From the NCBI GenBank assembly GCA_937891975.1, contig CALAUA010000022.1:21927-85926 (forward strand): 64,000 nt of DNA. The letters are read 5' to 3'. The position numbers and the translations under genes are program-made. The notes beneath the pieces are model-generated. The model was given only the letters and a program-made list of their open reading frames with translations, did not search any database and was not told the DNA's origin. Numbering within the stretch: position 1 is the first letter of the stretch; each line of letters opens with the position of its first letter. This DNA comes from an uncultured Bacteroidales bacterium. Its GTDB lineage: Bacteria; Bacteroidota; Bacteroidia; Bacteroidales; Paludibacteraceae. This document shows, one piece after another, positions 40,341 through 48,346 of this stretch.

Positions 40341-42368
40341 CTACCTCACTCCCGTTACTGCCAACAAAAACTCATCATTATCGTTGGTGCGCTCCATATA
40401 TGTCTTCAGTTTTTCCATCGCCTCTACGCTGTTCATGTCGGTGAGTTCTTTGCGAATCATCCACATACGACTCAGCACGTCGGCTGGCAATAGTAGGTCA
40501 TCACGACGGGTAGAAGAAGCTGGTATATCCACAGCAGGGAAGATGCGCTTGTTGCTGAGTTTGCGATCCAATTGCAGCTCCATGTTACCCGTTCCCTTAA
40601 ACTCCTCAAAGATCACGTCATCCATCTTGCTGCCCGTTTCGGTCAGTGCGGTAGCGATGATGGTCAGACTACCACCATTCTCAATATTTCGTGCCGCACC
40701 GAAGAATCGTTTAGGCTTATGCAATGCTTGTGCTTCCACACCACCTGACAATACCTTGCCGCTGGATGGTGCTACCGTATTGTATGCGCGTGCGAGACGT
40801 GTGATACTATCTAATAATATTACCACATCATGTCCACATTCAACCAATCGTTTCGCTTTCTCGTGCACGATATTGGCTACTTTTACGTGGTTTTCAGCGG
40901 GCTCATCAAAGGTGGATGCAATCACCTCTGCTTTCACCGAACGTGCCATATCTGTTACCTCCTCAGGGCGCTCGTCAATCAGCAGCACAATCATGTATAC
41001 CTCAGGGTGATTCTCTGCAATAGCGTTTGCTATCTGCTTGAGCAGTACTGTCTTACCGGTTTTTGGCTGTGCTACAATCAATCCGCGTTGTCCCTTACCG
41101 ATAGGAGCAAAGAAATCGATGATACGTACCGATAATGGGTCGCTCTTGTCACCTTTGCATAGTTTGAATTTCTCGTCTGGGAACAGTGGAGTGAGGTTTT
41201 CAAATGCAATGCGCTCTTTCGCAACTTCTGGCGCGATACCATTCACGCGAAGCACCTCTTTCATTGGGAAGTACTTGTCTGCCTCTTTGGGAGGACGAAT
41301 AGTACATTCTACGGTGTCACCCGTCTTCAAACTATACTGACGTATCTGTTGTTGCGATACATACACATCGTCTGGCGAAGAGATGTAGTTGTAGTCTGCA
41401 CTACGAAGGAATCCATATCCATCAGGAGCACACTCCAATGTGCCTATGGCTGTGATGGTGTCGCCGAATGCTTCCACACCTTGGTTCAGCATCTCCTCTT
41501 CTGGCGACATAGTTGGCTCTGGTTGTGGCTTTTCATGGATAGGCGTAATCTCCTCACCATTAGCCAGTTGTTCTTCGCGTTTGGCTATTTGTTGGGTTAT
41601 TTGTGCTATGCGTGCATTGATACGTGCTTTCTTCTCCTCTGGTGTTTCTCCACCTTTTGCCTTTCCGTTTTCGCCTTTCACTTCTCCGTTGTCAGTTTTC
41701 ACCTTTCCGTTTTCATCTTTCACTTCTCCGTTTTCGCCTTTCACCTCTCCGTTTTCGCCTTTCACCTCTTTACTCAATAGCTCAGCGTCCTCTAAGCCCT
41801 TCTCTCCTTTTTTTGGTCTTCCACGTTTTTTCTTCGCCGCTTTTTCACTTTTTACCTCCTTACTCTCTACTTTCTCCTCTTTACCCCCAACTCTCAACTC
41901 CTCACCCGATAGCGAAGCATCCGATACCCCATAGGGCTCTGCCCGTCCTATAGCTGCCTTTGCGGCGTCTGATTCCGAAGCCGTTTCAAACAGTGATGGT
42001 TGTACGGCAGATATCACTGGTTTTGGTTGTGGTTGTTTGGCTTGTTCTTCTTTCATTTGTCCTAGTGTCTCTTGTTCATTGCCTACGGTGGCTAACACGC
42101 GATTACTTTTCATATTATCGGTGTTCACTTTGGTAGGTGCAGTTTGGATACGAGCACGTTTGTTGCGTTTTTTCTCTTCTGCTTTAGCTTGTTTCGCATC
42201 TTCTTTGGCTTGCACTTCTGCTCCACGTTTGTCTGCTTGAGCGTCTAGGATGTCATAAATAATGGATTGCAACGAAGCGCTACGGCGCACTTTCAGTCCA
42301 TAGCTCTTTGCAATTTCAGTCAATTGTTCGAGCGTCATTCGCCCGAGTTTTTGCATATCGTATTGCAT
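40341..42368 (-). CDS. rho: Transcription termination factor Rho with long low-complexity insert
   Basis: A 675-residue RNA-dependent ATPase helicase that ends transcription. Rho N-domain helices are at 1-45. A variable charged insert follows at about 50-270. The RNA-binding cold-shock-like domain is near 300-370 (GTLECAPDGYGFLRS). The ATPase core has Walker A QPKTGKT, Walker B VILLDSITRLARAYN, and GSLTIIATALTETGSKMDD. Bacteroidota Rho commonly carries such an insert. Here it is built from DNA heptads: KGENGEV repeats at about 199-240 and EELRVGGKEEKVESKE near 155-172. It leads the minus-strand run toward era and has its own promoter. Confidence 0.97.
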   Translation of the reverse strand: MQYDMQKLGRMTLEQLTEIAKSYGLKVRRSASLQSIIYDILDAQADKRGAEVQAKEDAKQAKAEEKKRNKRARIQTAPTKVNTDNMKSNRVLATVGNEQETLGQMKEEQAKQPQPKPVISAVQPSLFETASESDAAKAAIGRAEPYGVSDASLSGEELRVGGKEEKVESKEVKSEKAAKKKRGRPKKGEKGLEDAELLSKEVKGENGEVKGENGEVKDENGKVKTDNGEVKGENGKAKGGETPEEKKARINARIAQITQQIAKREEQLANGEEITPIHEKPQPEPTMSPEEEMLNQGVEAFGDTITAIGTLECAPDGYGFLRSADYNYISSPDDVYVSQQQIRQYSLKTGDTVECTIRPPKEADKYFPMKEVLRVNGIAPEVAKERIAFENLTPLFPDEKFKLCKGDKSDPLSVRIIDFFAPIGKGQRGLIVAQPKTGKTVLLKQIANAIAENHPEVYMIVLLIDERPEEVTDMARSVKAEVIASTFDEPAENHVKVANIVHEKAKRLVECGHDVVILLDSITRLARAYNTVAPSSGKVLSGGVEAQALHKPKRFFGAARNIENGGSLTIIATALTETGSKMDDVIFEEFKGTGNMELQLDRKLSNKRIFPAVDIPASSTRRDDLLLPADVLSRMWMIRKELTDMNSVEAMEKLKTYMERTNDNDEFLLAVTGVR
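41650..41770 (-). repeat. Period-7/21 repeat inside rho
   Basis: On the coding strand, units such as GGTGAAA-GGCGAAA-ACGGAGA recur about five times. Three heptads equal 21 bases, so the repeat stays in frame and yields a seven-residue peptide repeat (KGENGEV, KDENGKV, KTDNGEV, KGENGKA). Confidence 0.8.
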
Positions 42369-42432
42369 AAAAAATGTATAAATAAATTTCTAAAATATGG
42401 GAAAATATCTTTGTAGTCTCACAAAGACGCTG

Positions 42433-42464
42433 CAAAAGTAGTAAAAATAATTGGATTATGCAAA
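42433..42464 (-). promoter_or_regulatory. Promoter of rho
   Basis: Minus-strand TTTG (42461-42464), 20 bp, TACTTTTG (42433-42440). The leader of about 58 bases begins with a CTTTGT/ACAAAG hairpin (42410-42427), which could take part in rho autoregulation. Confidence 0.75.
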
Positions 42465-42466
42465 TT

Positions 42467-43792
42467 TTATAGCATAATTTCTTCAAAAGTATTGATTTTC
42501 GCCTTGTCGTATGGCCCATACACTTTGATGTAGTTGTCGGTAAATCCCGACATCTGATCGCCTTCTTTCTTTGCTTCCCACAGCACAACGGCCTTTCTGC
42601 CAGCATGTTGTGCATAAAATGCTTTGGTCTTCTCTTCCGATACTTCGTGTAGTATTTTGCTGCGGCGTTGTCGCTCTTTCTTGGGCACTACGTATAGGTC
42701 CATTTCTAGCATTTTCGTATTGGCGCGCTCCGAGTAGGTGAATACATGCAACTGGCTCACATCCAGTCCTTTGATAAATGCTAGATAATCCTCCCAATAC
42801 GCCTCTGTTTCTCCGCGTACGCCCACCATGCAGTCCACTCCAATAAACGCGTGTGGCATCAATTCTTTGATACGTCTTACTCGCTCAGCAAATAGTTCAC
42901 GCGTATAGCGACGTTTCATTATCTTAAGTACCTCATTACTACCCGATTGCAGTGGTATGTGGAAGTGTGGCGCAAAGTGTTTTGATTGTGCTACAAAGTC
43001 TATTATTTCATCGGTCAGTAAGTTCGGCTCACACGACGATATCCGCACCCGATAATCCATGCCTCTCGCCTCTCGCCTTATCGCCTCATCGCCTAATTCG
43101 TCTAGCGCGCGCAGAAGTTCAATAAAACTCTCCCCCGTTGAGCGTCCAAAGTCTCCGATGTTCACTCCTGTGATTATCAGTTCTTTAGCACCTTGGTTAA
43201 GTGCCTCTTGCGCATCTTTGAGCACATCTTCTATCTTTGGATTACGCGATTTACCGCGTGCGTACGGGATAGTACAATAGGTGCAGAAATAGTTGCATCC
43301 GTCTTGCACTTTGATGAAACATCGGGTTCTATCATCTGCCGAATGTACGCCATGAAACTCCTCCACTTCGCGGATATTCGCCACGCGAATTTTCTGTGCC
43401 TCTAAACTATAGCCTGCAGGGCGTCCTGTAGGCGGAACGCCGTTCTCTAAACTATCACACAACTCATCCACTAGTTGTGTGATACTGTATTTCTCCTCCT
43501 GCCCCAGCACATAATCCACTCCCTCTATCTGTGCTATCTGCTGTGGCTGCAGTTGTGCGTAACATCCTGTTACTATGATGATTGCGTTGGGGTATTTGCG
43601 ATGTAGTTGGTTAATGGTTTGTCGGTCTTTATGGTCTGCGGCATCGGTCACGGAGCAGGTGTTCACCACGCACACATCGGGCACTTCGTTTGGTGTTGCC
43701 CGTTGGTGTCCGCGCAGCATCAGTTCTTTGCCAAGAGCGCTACTCTCCGCAAAATTCAACTTACACCCCAATGTCACAAATCGTACCTTCAT
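42467..43792 (-). CDS. mtaB: tRNA t6A37 methylthiotransferase MtaB
   Basis: A 441-residue radical-SAM enzyme that makes ms2t6A at position 37 of tRNAs reading ANN codons. The N-terminal cluster cysteines are Cys10, Cys46 and Cys77. The radical-SAM motif is CNYFCTYC (Cys166, Cys170, Cys173). A TRAM-like C-terminus is present. MtaB rather than MiaB is suggested by the TLGCKLNFAES start. Two in-frame DNA repeats enlarge it: residues 113-134 (SLENGVPPTGRPAGYSLE) and a heptad-derived GDEAIRREARG near 236-246. It starts inside the ftsY stop (ATGA overlap). Confidence 0.94.
   Translation of the reverse strand: MKVRFVTLGCKLNFAESSALGKELMLRGHQRATPNEVPDVCVVNTCSVTDAADHKDRQTINQLHRKYPNAIIIVTGCYAQLQPQQIAQIEGVDYVLGQEEKYSITQLVDELCDSLENGVPPTGRPAGYSLEAQKIRVANIREVEEFHGVHSADDRTRCFIKVQDGCNYFCTYCTIPYARGKSRNPKIEDVLKDAQEALNQGAKELIITGVNIGDFGRSTGESFIELLRALDELGDEAIRREARGMDYRVRISSCEPNLLTDEIIDFVAQSKHFAPHFHIPLQSGSNEVLKIMKRRYTRELFAERVRRIKELMPHAFIGVDCMVGVRGETEAYWEDYLAFIKGLDVSQLHVFTYSERANTKMLEMDLYVVPKKERQRRSKILHEVSEEKTKAFYAQHAGRKAVVLWEAKKEGDQMSGFTDNYIKVYGPYDKAKINTFEEIML
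43391..43456 (-). repeat. Palindromic element inserted in mtaB
   Basis: Coding strand: AGTTTAGAG, AACGGCGTTCCGCCTACAG, GACGCCCTGCAGGCTATAG, AGTTTAGAG. The 9-base AGTTTAGAG borders both ends (SLE in the protein). Elements TTTAGAG, GACGC and CTACAG match those in the kbl leader and aroQ. Confidence 0.8.
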
Positions 43793-44739
43793 CCAAGCAG
43801 CGATTTCACAAATTCTTCTCTATCGAACACCTGCAAATCCGTCATCTGCTCACCCAGTCCGATATAGCGCACAGGTATCTTAAACTGGTCACTTATTCCT
43901 ATCACTACGCCACCTTTGGCTGTGCCTTCTAACTTCGTGATAGCCAACGAACTAACCTGCGTCGCTTTGGTAAACTGTTTCGCTTGCTCAAAGGCATTTT
44001 GCCCAGTGCTTCCGTCCAGTACGAGCATCACATCATGTGGCGCATCGGGCACCACTTTTTGCATCACGTTCTTGATTTTCGTCAGCTCGTTCATGAGGTT
44101 TATCTTGTTGTGCAAACGCCCTGCTGTATCTATTAGCACCACATCCGCATCGTTGGCTTTCGCACTTTGTAGGGTGTCAAATGCCACACTCGCAGGGTCT
44201 GAGCCCTGTTGCTGTTTCACTACGGGTACTCCCACTCTTTCACCCCAGATGCATAGTTGTTCTACGGCTGCTGCGCGGAACGTGTCGGCAGCACCGAGAT
44301 ACACTTTCTTGCCTGCCATTTTGTACTGGTGTGCTAGCTTACCGATGGTGGTTGTTTTGCCCACGCCGTTCACACCTACTACCATGATTACGTAGGGTTT
44401 ACATGGCAACTCATCGCTGAAGTCTGCCACTTGCATGCTGTTGTTTTCGGCTAGCAACCCTGCCACCTCTTCTACCAGTATTTGGTTGAGTTCAGCAGTG
44501 CCGAGATACTTATCTCGCTTTACGCGTTCTTGTACGCGTTCGATGATGCGTAGGGTGGTCTCCACACCCACGTCGGAGGTAATGAGTGCTTCTTCTAGGT
44601 TGTCAAGCACATCGTCATCCACGGTGGACTTACCTGCGATAGCATGTCCTATTTTGCTAAGGACAGAGGTTTTGGTTTTCTCCAGTCCTTTGTCAAGTGT
44701 CTCTTTCTTTTCTTTTCCAAATAATCCAAAAAATGCCAT
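43789..44739 (-). CDS. ftsY: Signal recognition particle receptor FtsY
   Basis: A 316-residue SRP GTPase that docks ribosome-nascent chains at the membrane. The N domain is helical (1-95). The G domain has G1 GVNGVGKTTT, the DTAGR motif, and TKLEGTAKGG near the C-terminus. The acidic A domain found in Escherichia coli is absent, normal for this phylum. It has a promoter at 44766-44797 and overlaps mtaB by 4 bases. Confidence 0.97.
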   Translation of the reverse strand: MAFFGLFGKEKKETLDKGLEKTKTSVLSKIGHAIAGKSTVDDDVLDNLEEALITSDVGVETTLRIIERVQERVKRDKYLGTAELNQILVEEVAGLLAENNSMQVADFSDELPCKPYVIMVVGVNGVGKTTTIGKLAHQYKMAGKKVYLGAADTFRAAAVEQLCIWGERVGVPVVKQQQGSDPASVAFDTLQSAKANDADVVLIDTAGRLHNKINLMNELTKIKNVMQKVVPDAPHDVMLVLDGSTGQNAFEQAKQFTKATQVSSLAITKLEGTAKGGVVIGISDQFKIPVRYIGLGEQMTDLQVFDREEFVKSLLG

Positions 44740-44765
44740 AATACTCCTAAATTAAAAATCGCTTG

Positions 44766-44797
44766 CAAAATTAGTAAAAAAAACGCACATACACAAA
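44766..44797 (-). promoter_or_regulatory. Promoter of ftsY-mtaB
   Basis: Minus-strand TTTG (44794-44797), 20 bp, TAATTTTG (44766-44773), about 20 bases before the ATG. Confidence 0.8.
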
Positions 44798-44854
44798 CAA
44801 AATAAGTAAAATATTATTATCTTCCAAAATTTCTCTGTTATTTACCTGTCTTTC

Positions 44855-44898
44855 CCGACAGTCACCCGACGGTGAGCCGACGGTCAACCGACAGTCAC
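44855..44898. repeat. Period-11 direct repeat array
   Basis: Four 11-mers in register: CCGACAGTCAC, CCGACGGTGAG, CCGACGGTCAA, CCGACAGTCAC. Confidence 0.85.
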
Positions 44899-45078
44899 TA
44901 CTACTTTCACCGAAGAATCACCAATCCATCTATTGAGCCTACACAGAATACTCCCTTAATTGCCTTAAATCAATGCTATGTTGTATAACCTGCAGAAAAT
45001 CAAAGAGATATGAGGAATTTCTGGGGGGGGGGTAAAAATAGCAAAATGAAAGATAATTGAAAAAAACTTCTAAAAATA

Positions 45079-45110
45079 TTTGGTAGTTCCAAAAAAAAGC
45101 AGTACCTTTG
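45079..45110 (+). promoter_or_regulatory. Promoter of 306-residue surface-protein gene
   Basis: TTTG (45079-45082), 20 bp, TACCTTTG (45103-45110). The leader of about 100 bases contains a GC-rich hairpin. A ten-G tract ends 46 bp upstream. Confidence 0.8.
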
Positions 45111-45216
45111 CACCAAATTTCGCTTGCGCGAGTACGCGTATTGCGCGTAATAAATAGGGTGTACCTCCCTTTGTGAGTGGGAATTATGGTTTGATTTTAT
45201 AGTATAAAAAAAGAAA

Positions 45217-46137
45217 ATGAATAAAGGTCTAAATATATTTCTAGTTATTCTCCTATGCGTTGTCTTGTACATAGGATTGTTAATGTCGTTTTATTCTTCT
45301 GATAATTCCGATAGTTGGAATCCTCAGCAAGGATATACTATGCCAATGGGTGGCAAGTCGAGTGTCTCTGCGGTGTCTGTGGGTGGGGGTTCTACTAGCA
45401 CGGGTGTGTCTATTCCTATGCGTTCCGTTTCTCGTTCTATGCGTTCTTCTCGTGCGGTTTCTTTCTACGCGCCCGCGCAATACTCGTCCGTTGCCAATAC
45501 CCAATATCCAGTAGGCGGAACGCCGTCCAATAGCGTGGCGTCCCCTTTGTATACTACTTCAAGTGCTACGATGAAGTCTTTCGGTGGCGGCACCAATGGC
45601 GCAGTATCTATGTCTAGCGGTGTTGTGAGCAGCAATGCTATTTCGTCGCCTACTAGCTTTGTTTCAATGTCGTCAAATCTCCCTTCACCTTTGGCATATT
45701 ATCCGCAGTCAACAACGTCTTTTGATGGTGCACAGCTAACGTTTGCGGCATCATCATTGCAAGAGATTGGTGCGTCTGCTGTTAGCTACGGCGCATCCGC
45801 CCCTCGTGGCATTAGCGGCAGAAGGAATGCGTCTTCTATTGGTGGTAATCTTGATGATTGGATACAGGGATTGATTAATGAATATGGTTGGTTGTACTCG
45901 GATGGAGAGATCGATTATTTTGATAAGCAGATTTTGGAAAATTTGTATAAAAATGCTATTGCCAACGGAGAATTGCCTGAAGGCGTAAGTTGGGAAATGT
46001 TCCTATCGTGGTTTGGTAATCAGTCTGATCGTTATGCATTCCCTATCCCAAGTGGTATTTGGTTTATGTGCATCTTGGCTTTGGGGTATGGACTGTACAT
46101 CGCATATCGTAGAAAACAAAAAGTTGTAAATTCTTAA
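45217..46137 (+). CDS. Ser/Gly-rich membrane or surface protein with C-terminal sorting-like segment
   Basis: A 306-residue protein. It has an N-terminal hydrophobic helix (LNIFLVILLCVVLYIGLLM). A low-complexity Ser/Gly/Ala region covers about 30-205. An acidic folded segment follows at about 208-270 (DDWIQGLINEYGWLYSDGEID). The tail PIPSGIWFMCILALGYGLYIAYRRKQK has a proline-glycine start, a hydrophobic stretch and a basic end. This three-part end resembles exosortase or archaeosortase-type sorting signals, but could also be a plain membrane anchor. Near residues 97-110 (PVGGTPSNSVASP) the DNA carries a copy of the palindromic element in reverse orientation. Function unknown. It sits 12 bases before the next secreted-protein gene. 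Confidence 0.7.
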   Translation: MNKGLNIFLVILLCVVLYIGLLMSFYSSDNSDSWNPQQGYTMPMGGKSSVSAVSVGGGSTSTGVSIPMRSVSRSMRSSRAVSFYAPAQYSSVANTQYPVGGTPSNSVASPLYTTSSATMKSFGGGTNGAVSMSSGVVSSNAISSPTSFVSMSSNLPSPLAYYPQSTTSFDGAQLTFAASSLQEIGASAVSYGASAPRGISGRRNASSIGGNLDDWIQGLINEYGWLYSDGEIDYFDKQILENLYKNAIANGELPEGVSWEMFLSWFGNQSDRYAFPIPSGIWFMCILALGYGLYIAYRRKQKVVNS

Positions 46138-46149
46138 AATCATTATATT

Positions 46150-48105
46150 ATGAAAAAGTTCTTTTCAGTTATTTTGTGCGTAACTTGTGCGTTAACACTT
46201 TTGGCTCAAACTCCAGATGGTTTGACATGTGAGACTGCTATCCCTGTTGATGAATCGTATCAAGGAACGATTGATGCTCCTGGTGTGTACTATTATACAG
46301 CATGGACATACGACCTTCCGCTTACTTGCTATTTCTATCCAACTTCAGAGGTGGATAGCTTATACTTGGATGTGGACTTTACTTGTACTCCTGGAGAGTA
46401 TGACGATCTTAATATCAAGGAGTTGCTCGATGAAACAATGGGTTGGGGTGTGAAAGTTCCTATGCGTTTTGATAATTTTGATAAGGATATTGATGAAAAC
46501 GGACGTTTACGTTATTCTCTTTCTGTTAGCCACGTGTATCGCGATTTGATGGGTAATTTTGGTATTAGTTATGATGTTCAGGCTGTTGTGAAAGTTAAGA
46601 CTACCGCTGCAGGAGAGATTCATATGAAACCTGATACTGCGTTCCGCGCTTGTGTGGAAGGTTCTGAGTGGTTGAGTTTGCCAGATACTATTTCGGTTTC
46701 GATGTTGAGTGCTAATGAAACATTTGTCCTTCCTCTCTCTGATTGGCAAAATGATAGTGTTCGTTTCATTTGGACAGGGCAAAGTTCGCCAGTTCAAATG
46801 TGGATAGCTGAGGATTGTGATTTTGAATTAAAACTTACGGGTGAGAATGCTGCTTTGAAGTGTTATGAAATCCGTCCTGATGCTGGAAATAGTGAGAATA
46901 TTTTTGTGATGACCCGTCAAGATATCGTTGATTTAATAGATTTTGCCAACAATGGTGGCGTGCTCTATCTGCGTGCAATCACCGCCGAGGATGCCGAGTT
47001 GATCGTTGAGAAACAACCTATTCAAGGACCTATGGCTGATGCTATTCGTTTAGAGTTTAATAAACCTGCTGCAGTACAAGCTAACGATGTGCAACAAGTG
47101 TATTATTTCCCTGCGACGTGGAAACAACGCGATTTGCTCTTGTCTTCTGAGAAAAACACTGCAATTACCGCGTATTTCTATGGCGATGTAAACCTTACTC
47201 AGCCTCTTTGTGCATATGATTTCTCTACCATTGATAATGAAACATATTTGGGTATTTCTGTTAAGGAGTTGGGAGATCTTTTGAAGAATTACAAAGAGGA
47301 ATATGTATTTGTCGTGTTTAATGCAAAACAAAATACAACCATTACTCCTGCTAAGTGGGAGGTATGTCCTTGCGTGCAAACTACCTCAAGAGTAGATTTA
47401 GGAGATACAGTAGCATTGAAAGCACGTACCACAATTTCATATCGAGTTGATTATAATACTTGGTGTAAGAATAATGTGACTATTAAATGGAGTGCAAAGA
47501 ATAGGATGAAACTTGCAGTCGCTGATACTTGTGCAGGATTTACACTTGCTGATAATGATCCTCATGTGTTGCAATACAAACTTTATGAGAACTCTTCTTC
47601 TAAGCAACTTGATTCAATTGTTATTACTGGTGAAACAATTCGTACATGGGCGGATCGAGTAGATAAGGATGGTTTCTTGTATTTGCGTTGTAATGCGAAT
47701 ATCGCAGGCTCATTGATTATTTCTTACGAACTAGACCCAACCATACAACCAGACGAACCAACCTCGCCTTGTGTAGAAAATAGCATATTAATCAATAGCG
47801 GCGACCAACTCACTCTCAACCTCGATAGCGCATTCACTATCTATCGTATTGAATACGCAGCATGGAAAGATCAGGGCATGTCGCTCTCTTGGACAGGTAC
47901 TACCGATTTGCATACGTTCGTAGCTGAGACTTGCACTTTTGCCGTGGCACCCTATAACAAATATGTACACGTGTACGTGCCCGTACAAGGCGAGCATTCG
48001 CTTGATGCCAACGCAATGGCAGACTTGGCTGAGTATGTGGATGAAGATGGCTATCTCTACATCCGCTTCCTCACCGAGAAAGAGGGTGTATTGACTGTAG
48101 AATAA
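46150..48105 (+). CDS. Secreted modular protein of unknown function
   Basis: A 651-residue protein, signal peptide ending LTLLAQ. About four beta-rich modules of 130-160 residues recur, each with a W...(L/I)xW segment, a Cys in an (A/V)xxC(D/T/A) step and a closing acidic turn such as DEDGYLYIRF or DKDGFLYLRC. Modules of the same style occur in the genes at 55317 and 58654, so the three form a paralogous surface-protein cluster. No enzymatic motif and no C-terminal sorting domain were recognised. It probably forms an operon with the preceding 306-residue gene. Adhesion or matrix roles are guesses. Confidence 0.75.
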   Translation: MKKFFSVILCVTCALTLLAQTPDGLTCETAIPVDESYQGTIDAPGVYYYTAWTYDLPLTCYFYPTSEVDSLYLDVDFTCTPGEYDDLNIKELLDETMGWGVKVPMRFDNFDKDIDENGRLRYSLSVSHVYRDLMGNFGISYDVQAVVKVKTTAAGEIHMKPDTAFRACVEGSEWLSLPDTISVSMLSANETFVLPLSDWQNDSVRFIWTGQSSPVQMWIAEDCDFELKLTGENAALKCYEIRPDAGNSENIFVMTRQDIVDLIDFANNGGVLYLRAITAEDAELIVEKQPIQGPMADAIRLEFNKPAAVQANDVQQVYYFPATWKQRDLLLSSEKNTAITAYFYGDVNLTQPLCAYDFSTIDNETYLGISVKELGDLLKNYKEEYVFVVFNAKQNTTITPAKWEVCPCVQTTSRVDLGDTVALKARTTISYRVDYNTWCKNNVTIKWSAKNRMKLAVADTCAGFTLADNDPHVLQYKLYENSSSKQLDSIVITGETIRTWADRVDKDGFLYLRCNANIAGSLIISYELDPTIQPDEPTSPCVENSILINSGDQLTLNLDSAFTIYRIEYAAWKDQGMSLSWTGTTDLHTFVAETCTFAVAPYNKYVHVYVPVQGEHSLDANAMADLAEYVDEDGYLYIRFLTEKEGVLTVE

Positions 48106-48346
48106 TCATCCTCGGCATAATGCCGAAAAAAGTGTTCTTTCTATGTCCATTATCCCGAATGTTATTCGGGTAATCCAAGAGGAAAGGTGATTCCTTCACC
48201 GGTTTAGCTCTCGCGGTTTTGCCCGCGAGACAACCCGCGGCTCCGCCGCATACAATGCTCGGCATGCCGAGCCGAAAGTGATCTTTGAAATATTGAAATA
48301 GACTGAAAAAACTGACACGACATCTTGTCGTGCCAGCGTAATGTGT
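48106..48346. repeat. Multi-hairpin repeat element, copy 1
   Basis: At least six inverted repeats follow each other: TCGGCAT/ATGCCGA (48112), ATTATCCCGAAT/ATTCGGGTAAT (48149-48174), TCTCGCGG/CCGCGAGA (48209-48230), GCGGC/GCCGC (48237), GCTCGGCATGCCGAGC (48257-48272) and CTGACACGAC/GTCGTGCCAG (48312-48336). The block from about 48139 to 48249 recurs at 49948-50078. It separates two converging genes and may end transcription, but it is more complex than a terminator. Confidence 0.7.

Larger units (their letters stand above)
44740..45216. other. Intergenic region between ftsY and surface-protein genes
   Basis: No gene found. It holds the ftsY promoter, a period-11 array (44855-44898), a run of ten G (45023-45032), the promoter of the 306-residue protein (45079-45110) and a leader with a TACGCG/CGCGTA hairpin (45133-45149). 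Confidence 0.7.

Noticed and set aside
40300..40345. Possible CRISPR or telomere-like array (TTTAGNG units)
   Set aside because: Units are seven bases with no spacers and no cas genes; resemblance to plant telomere repeats is coincidental in a bacterial spacer.
40384..41010. 208-codon open frame on the plus strand inside rho
   Set aside because: Antisense to the most conserved part of rho; composition is the mirror of that gene.
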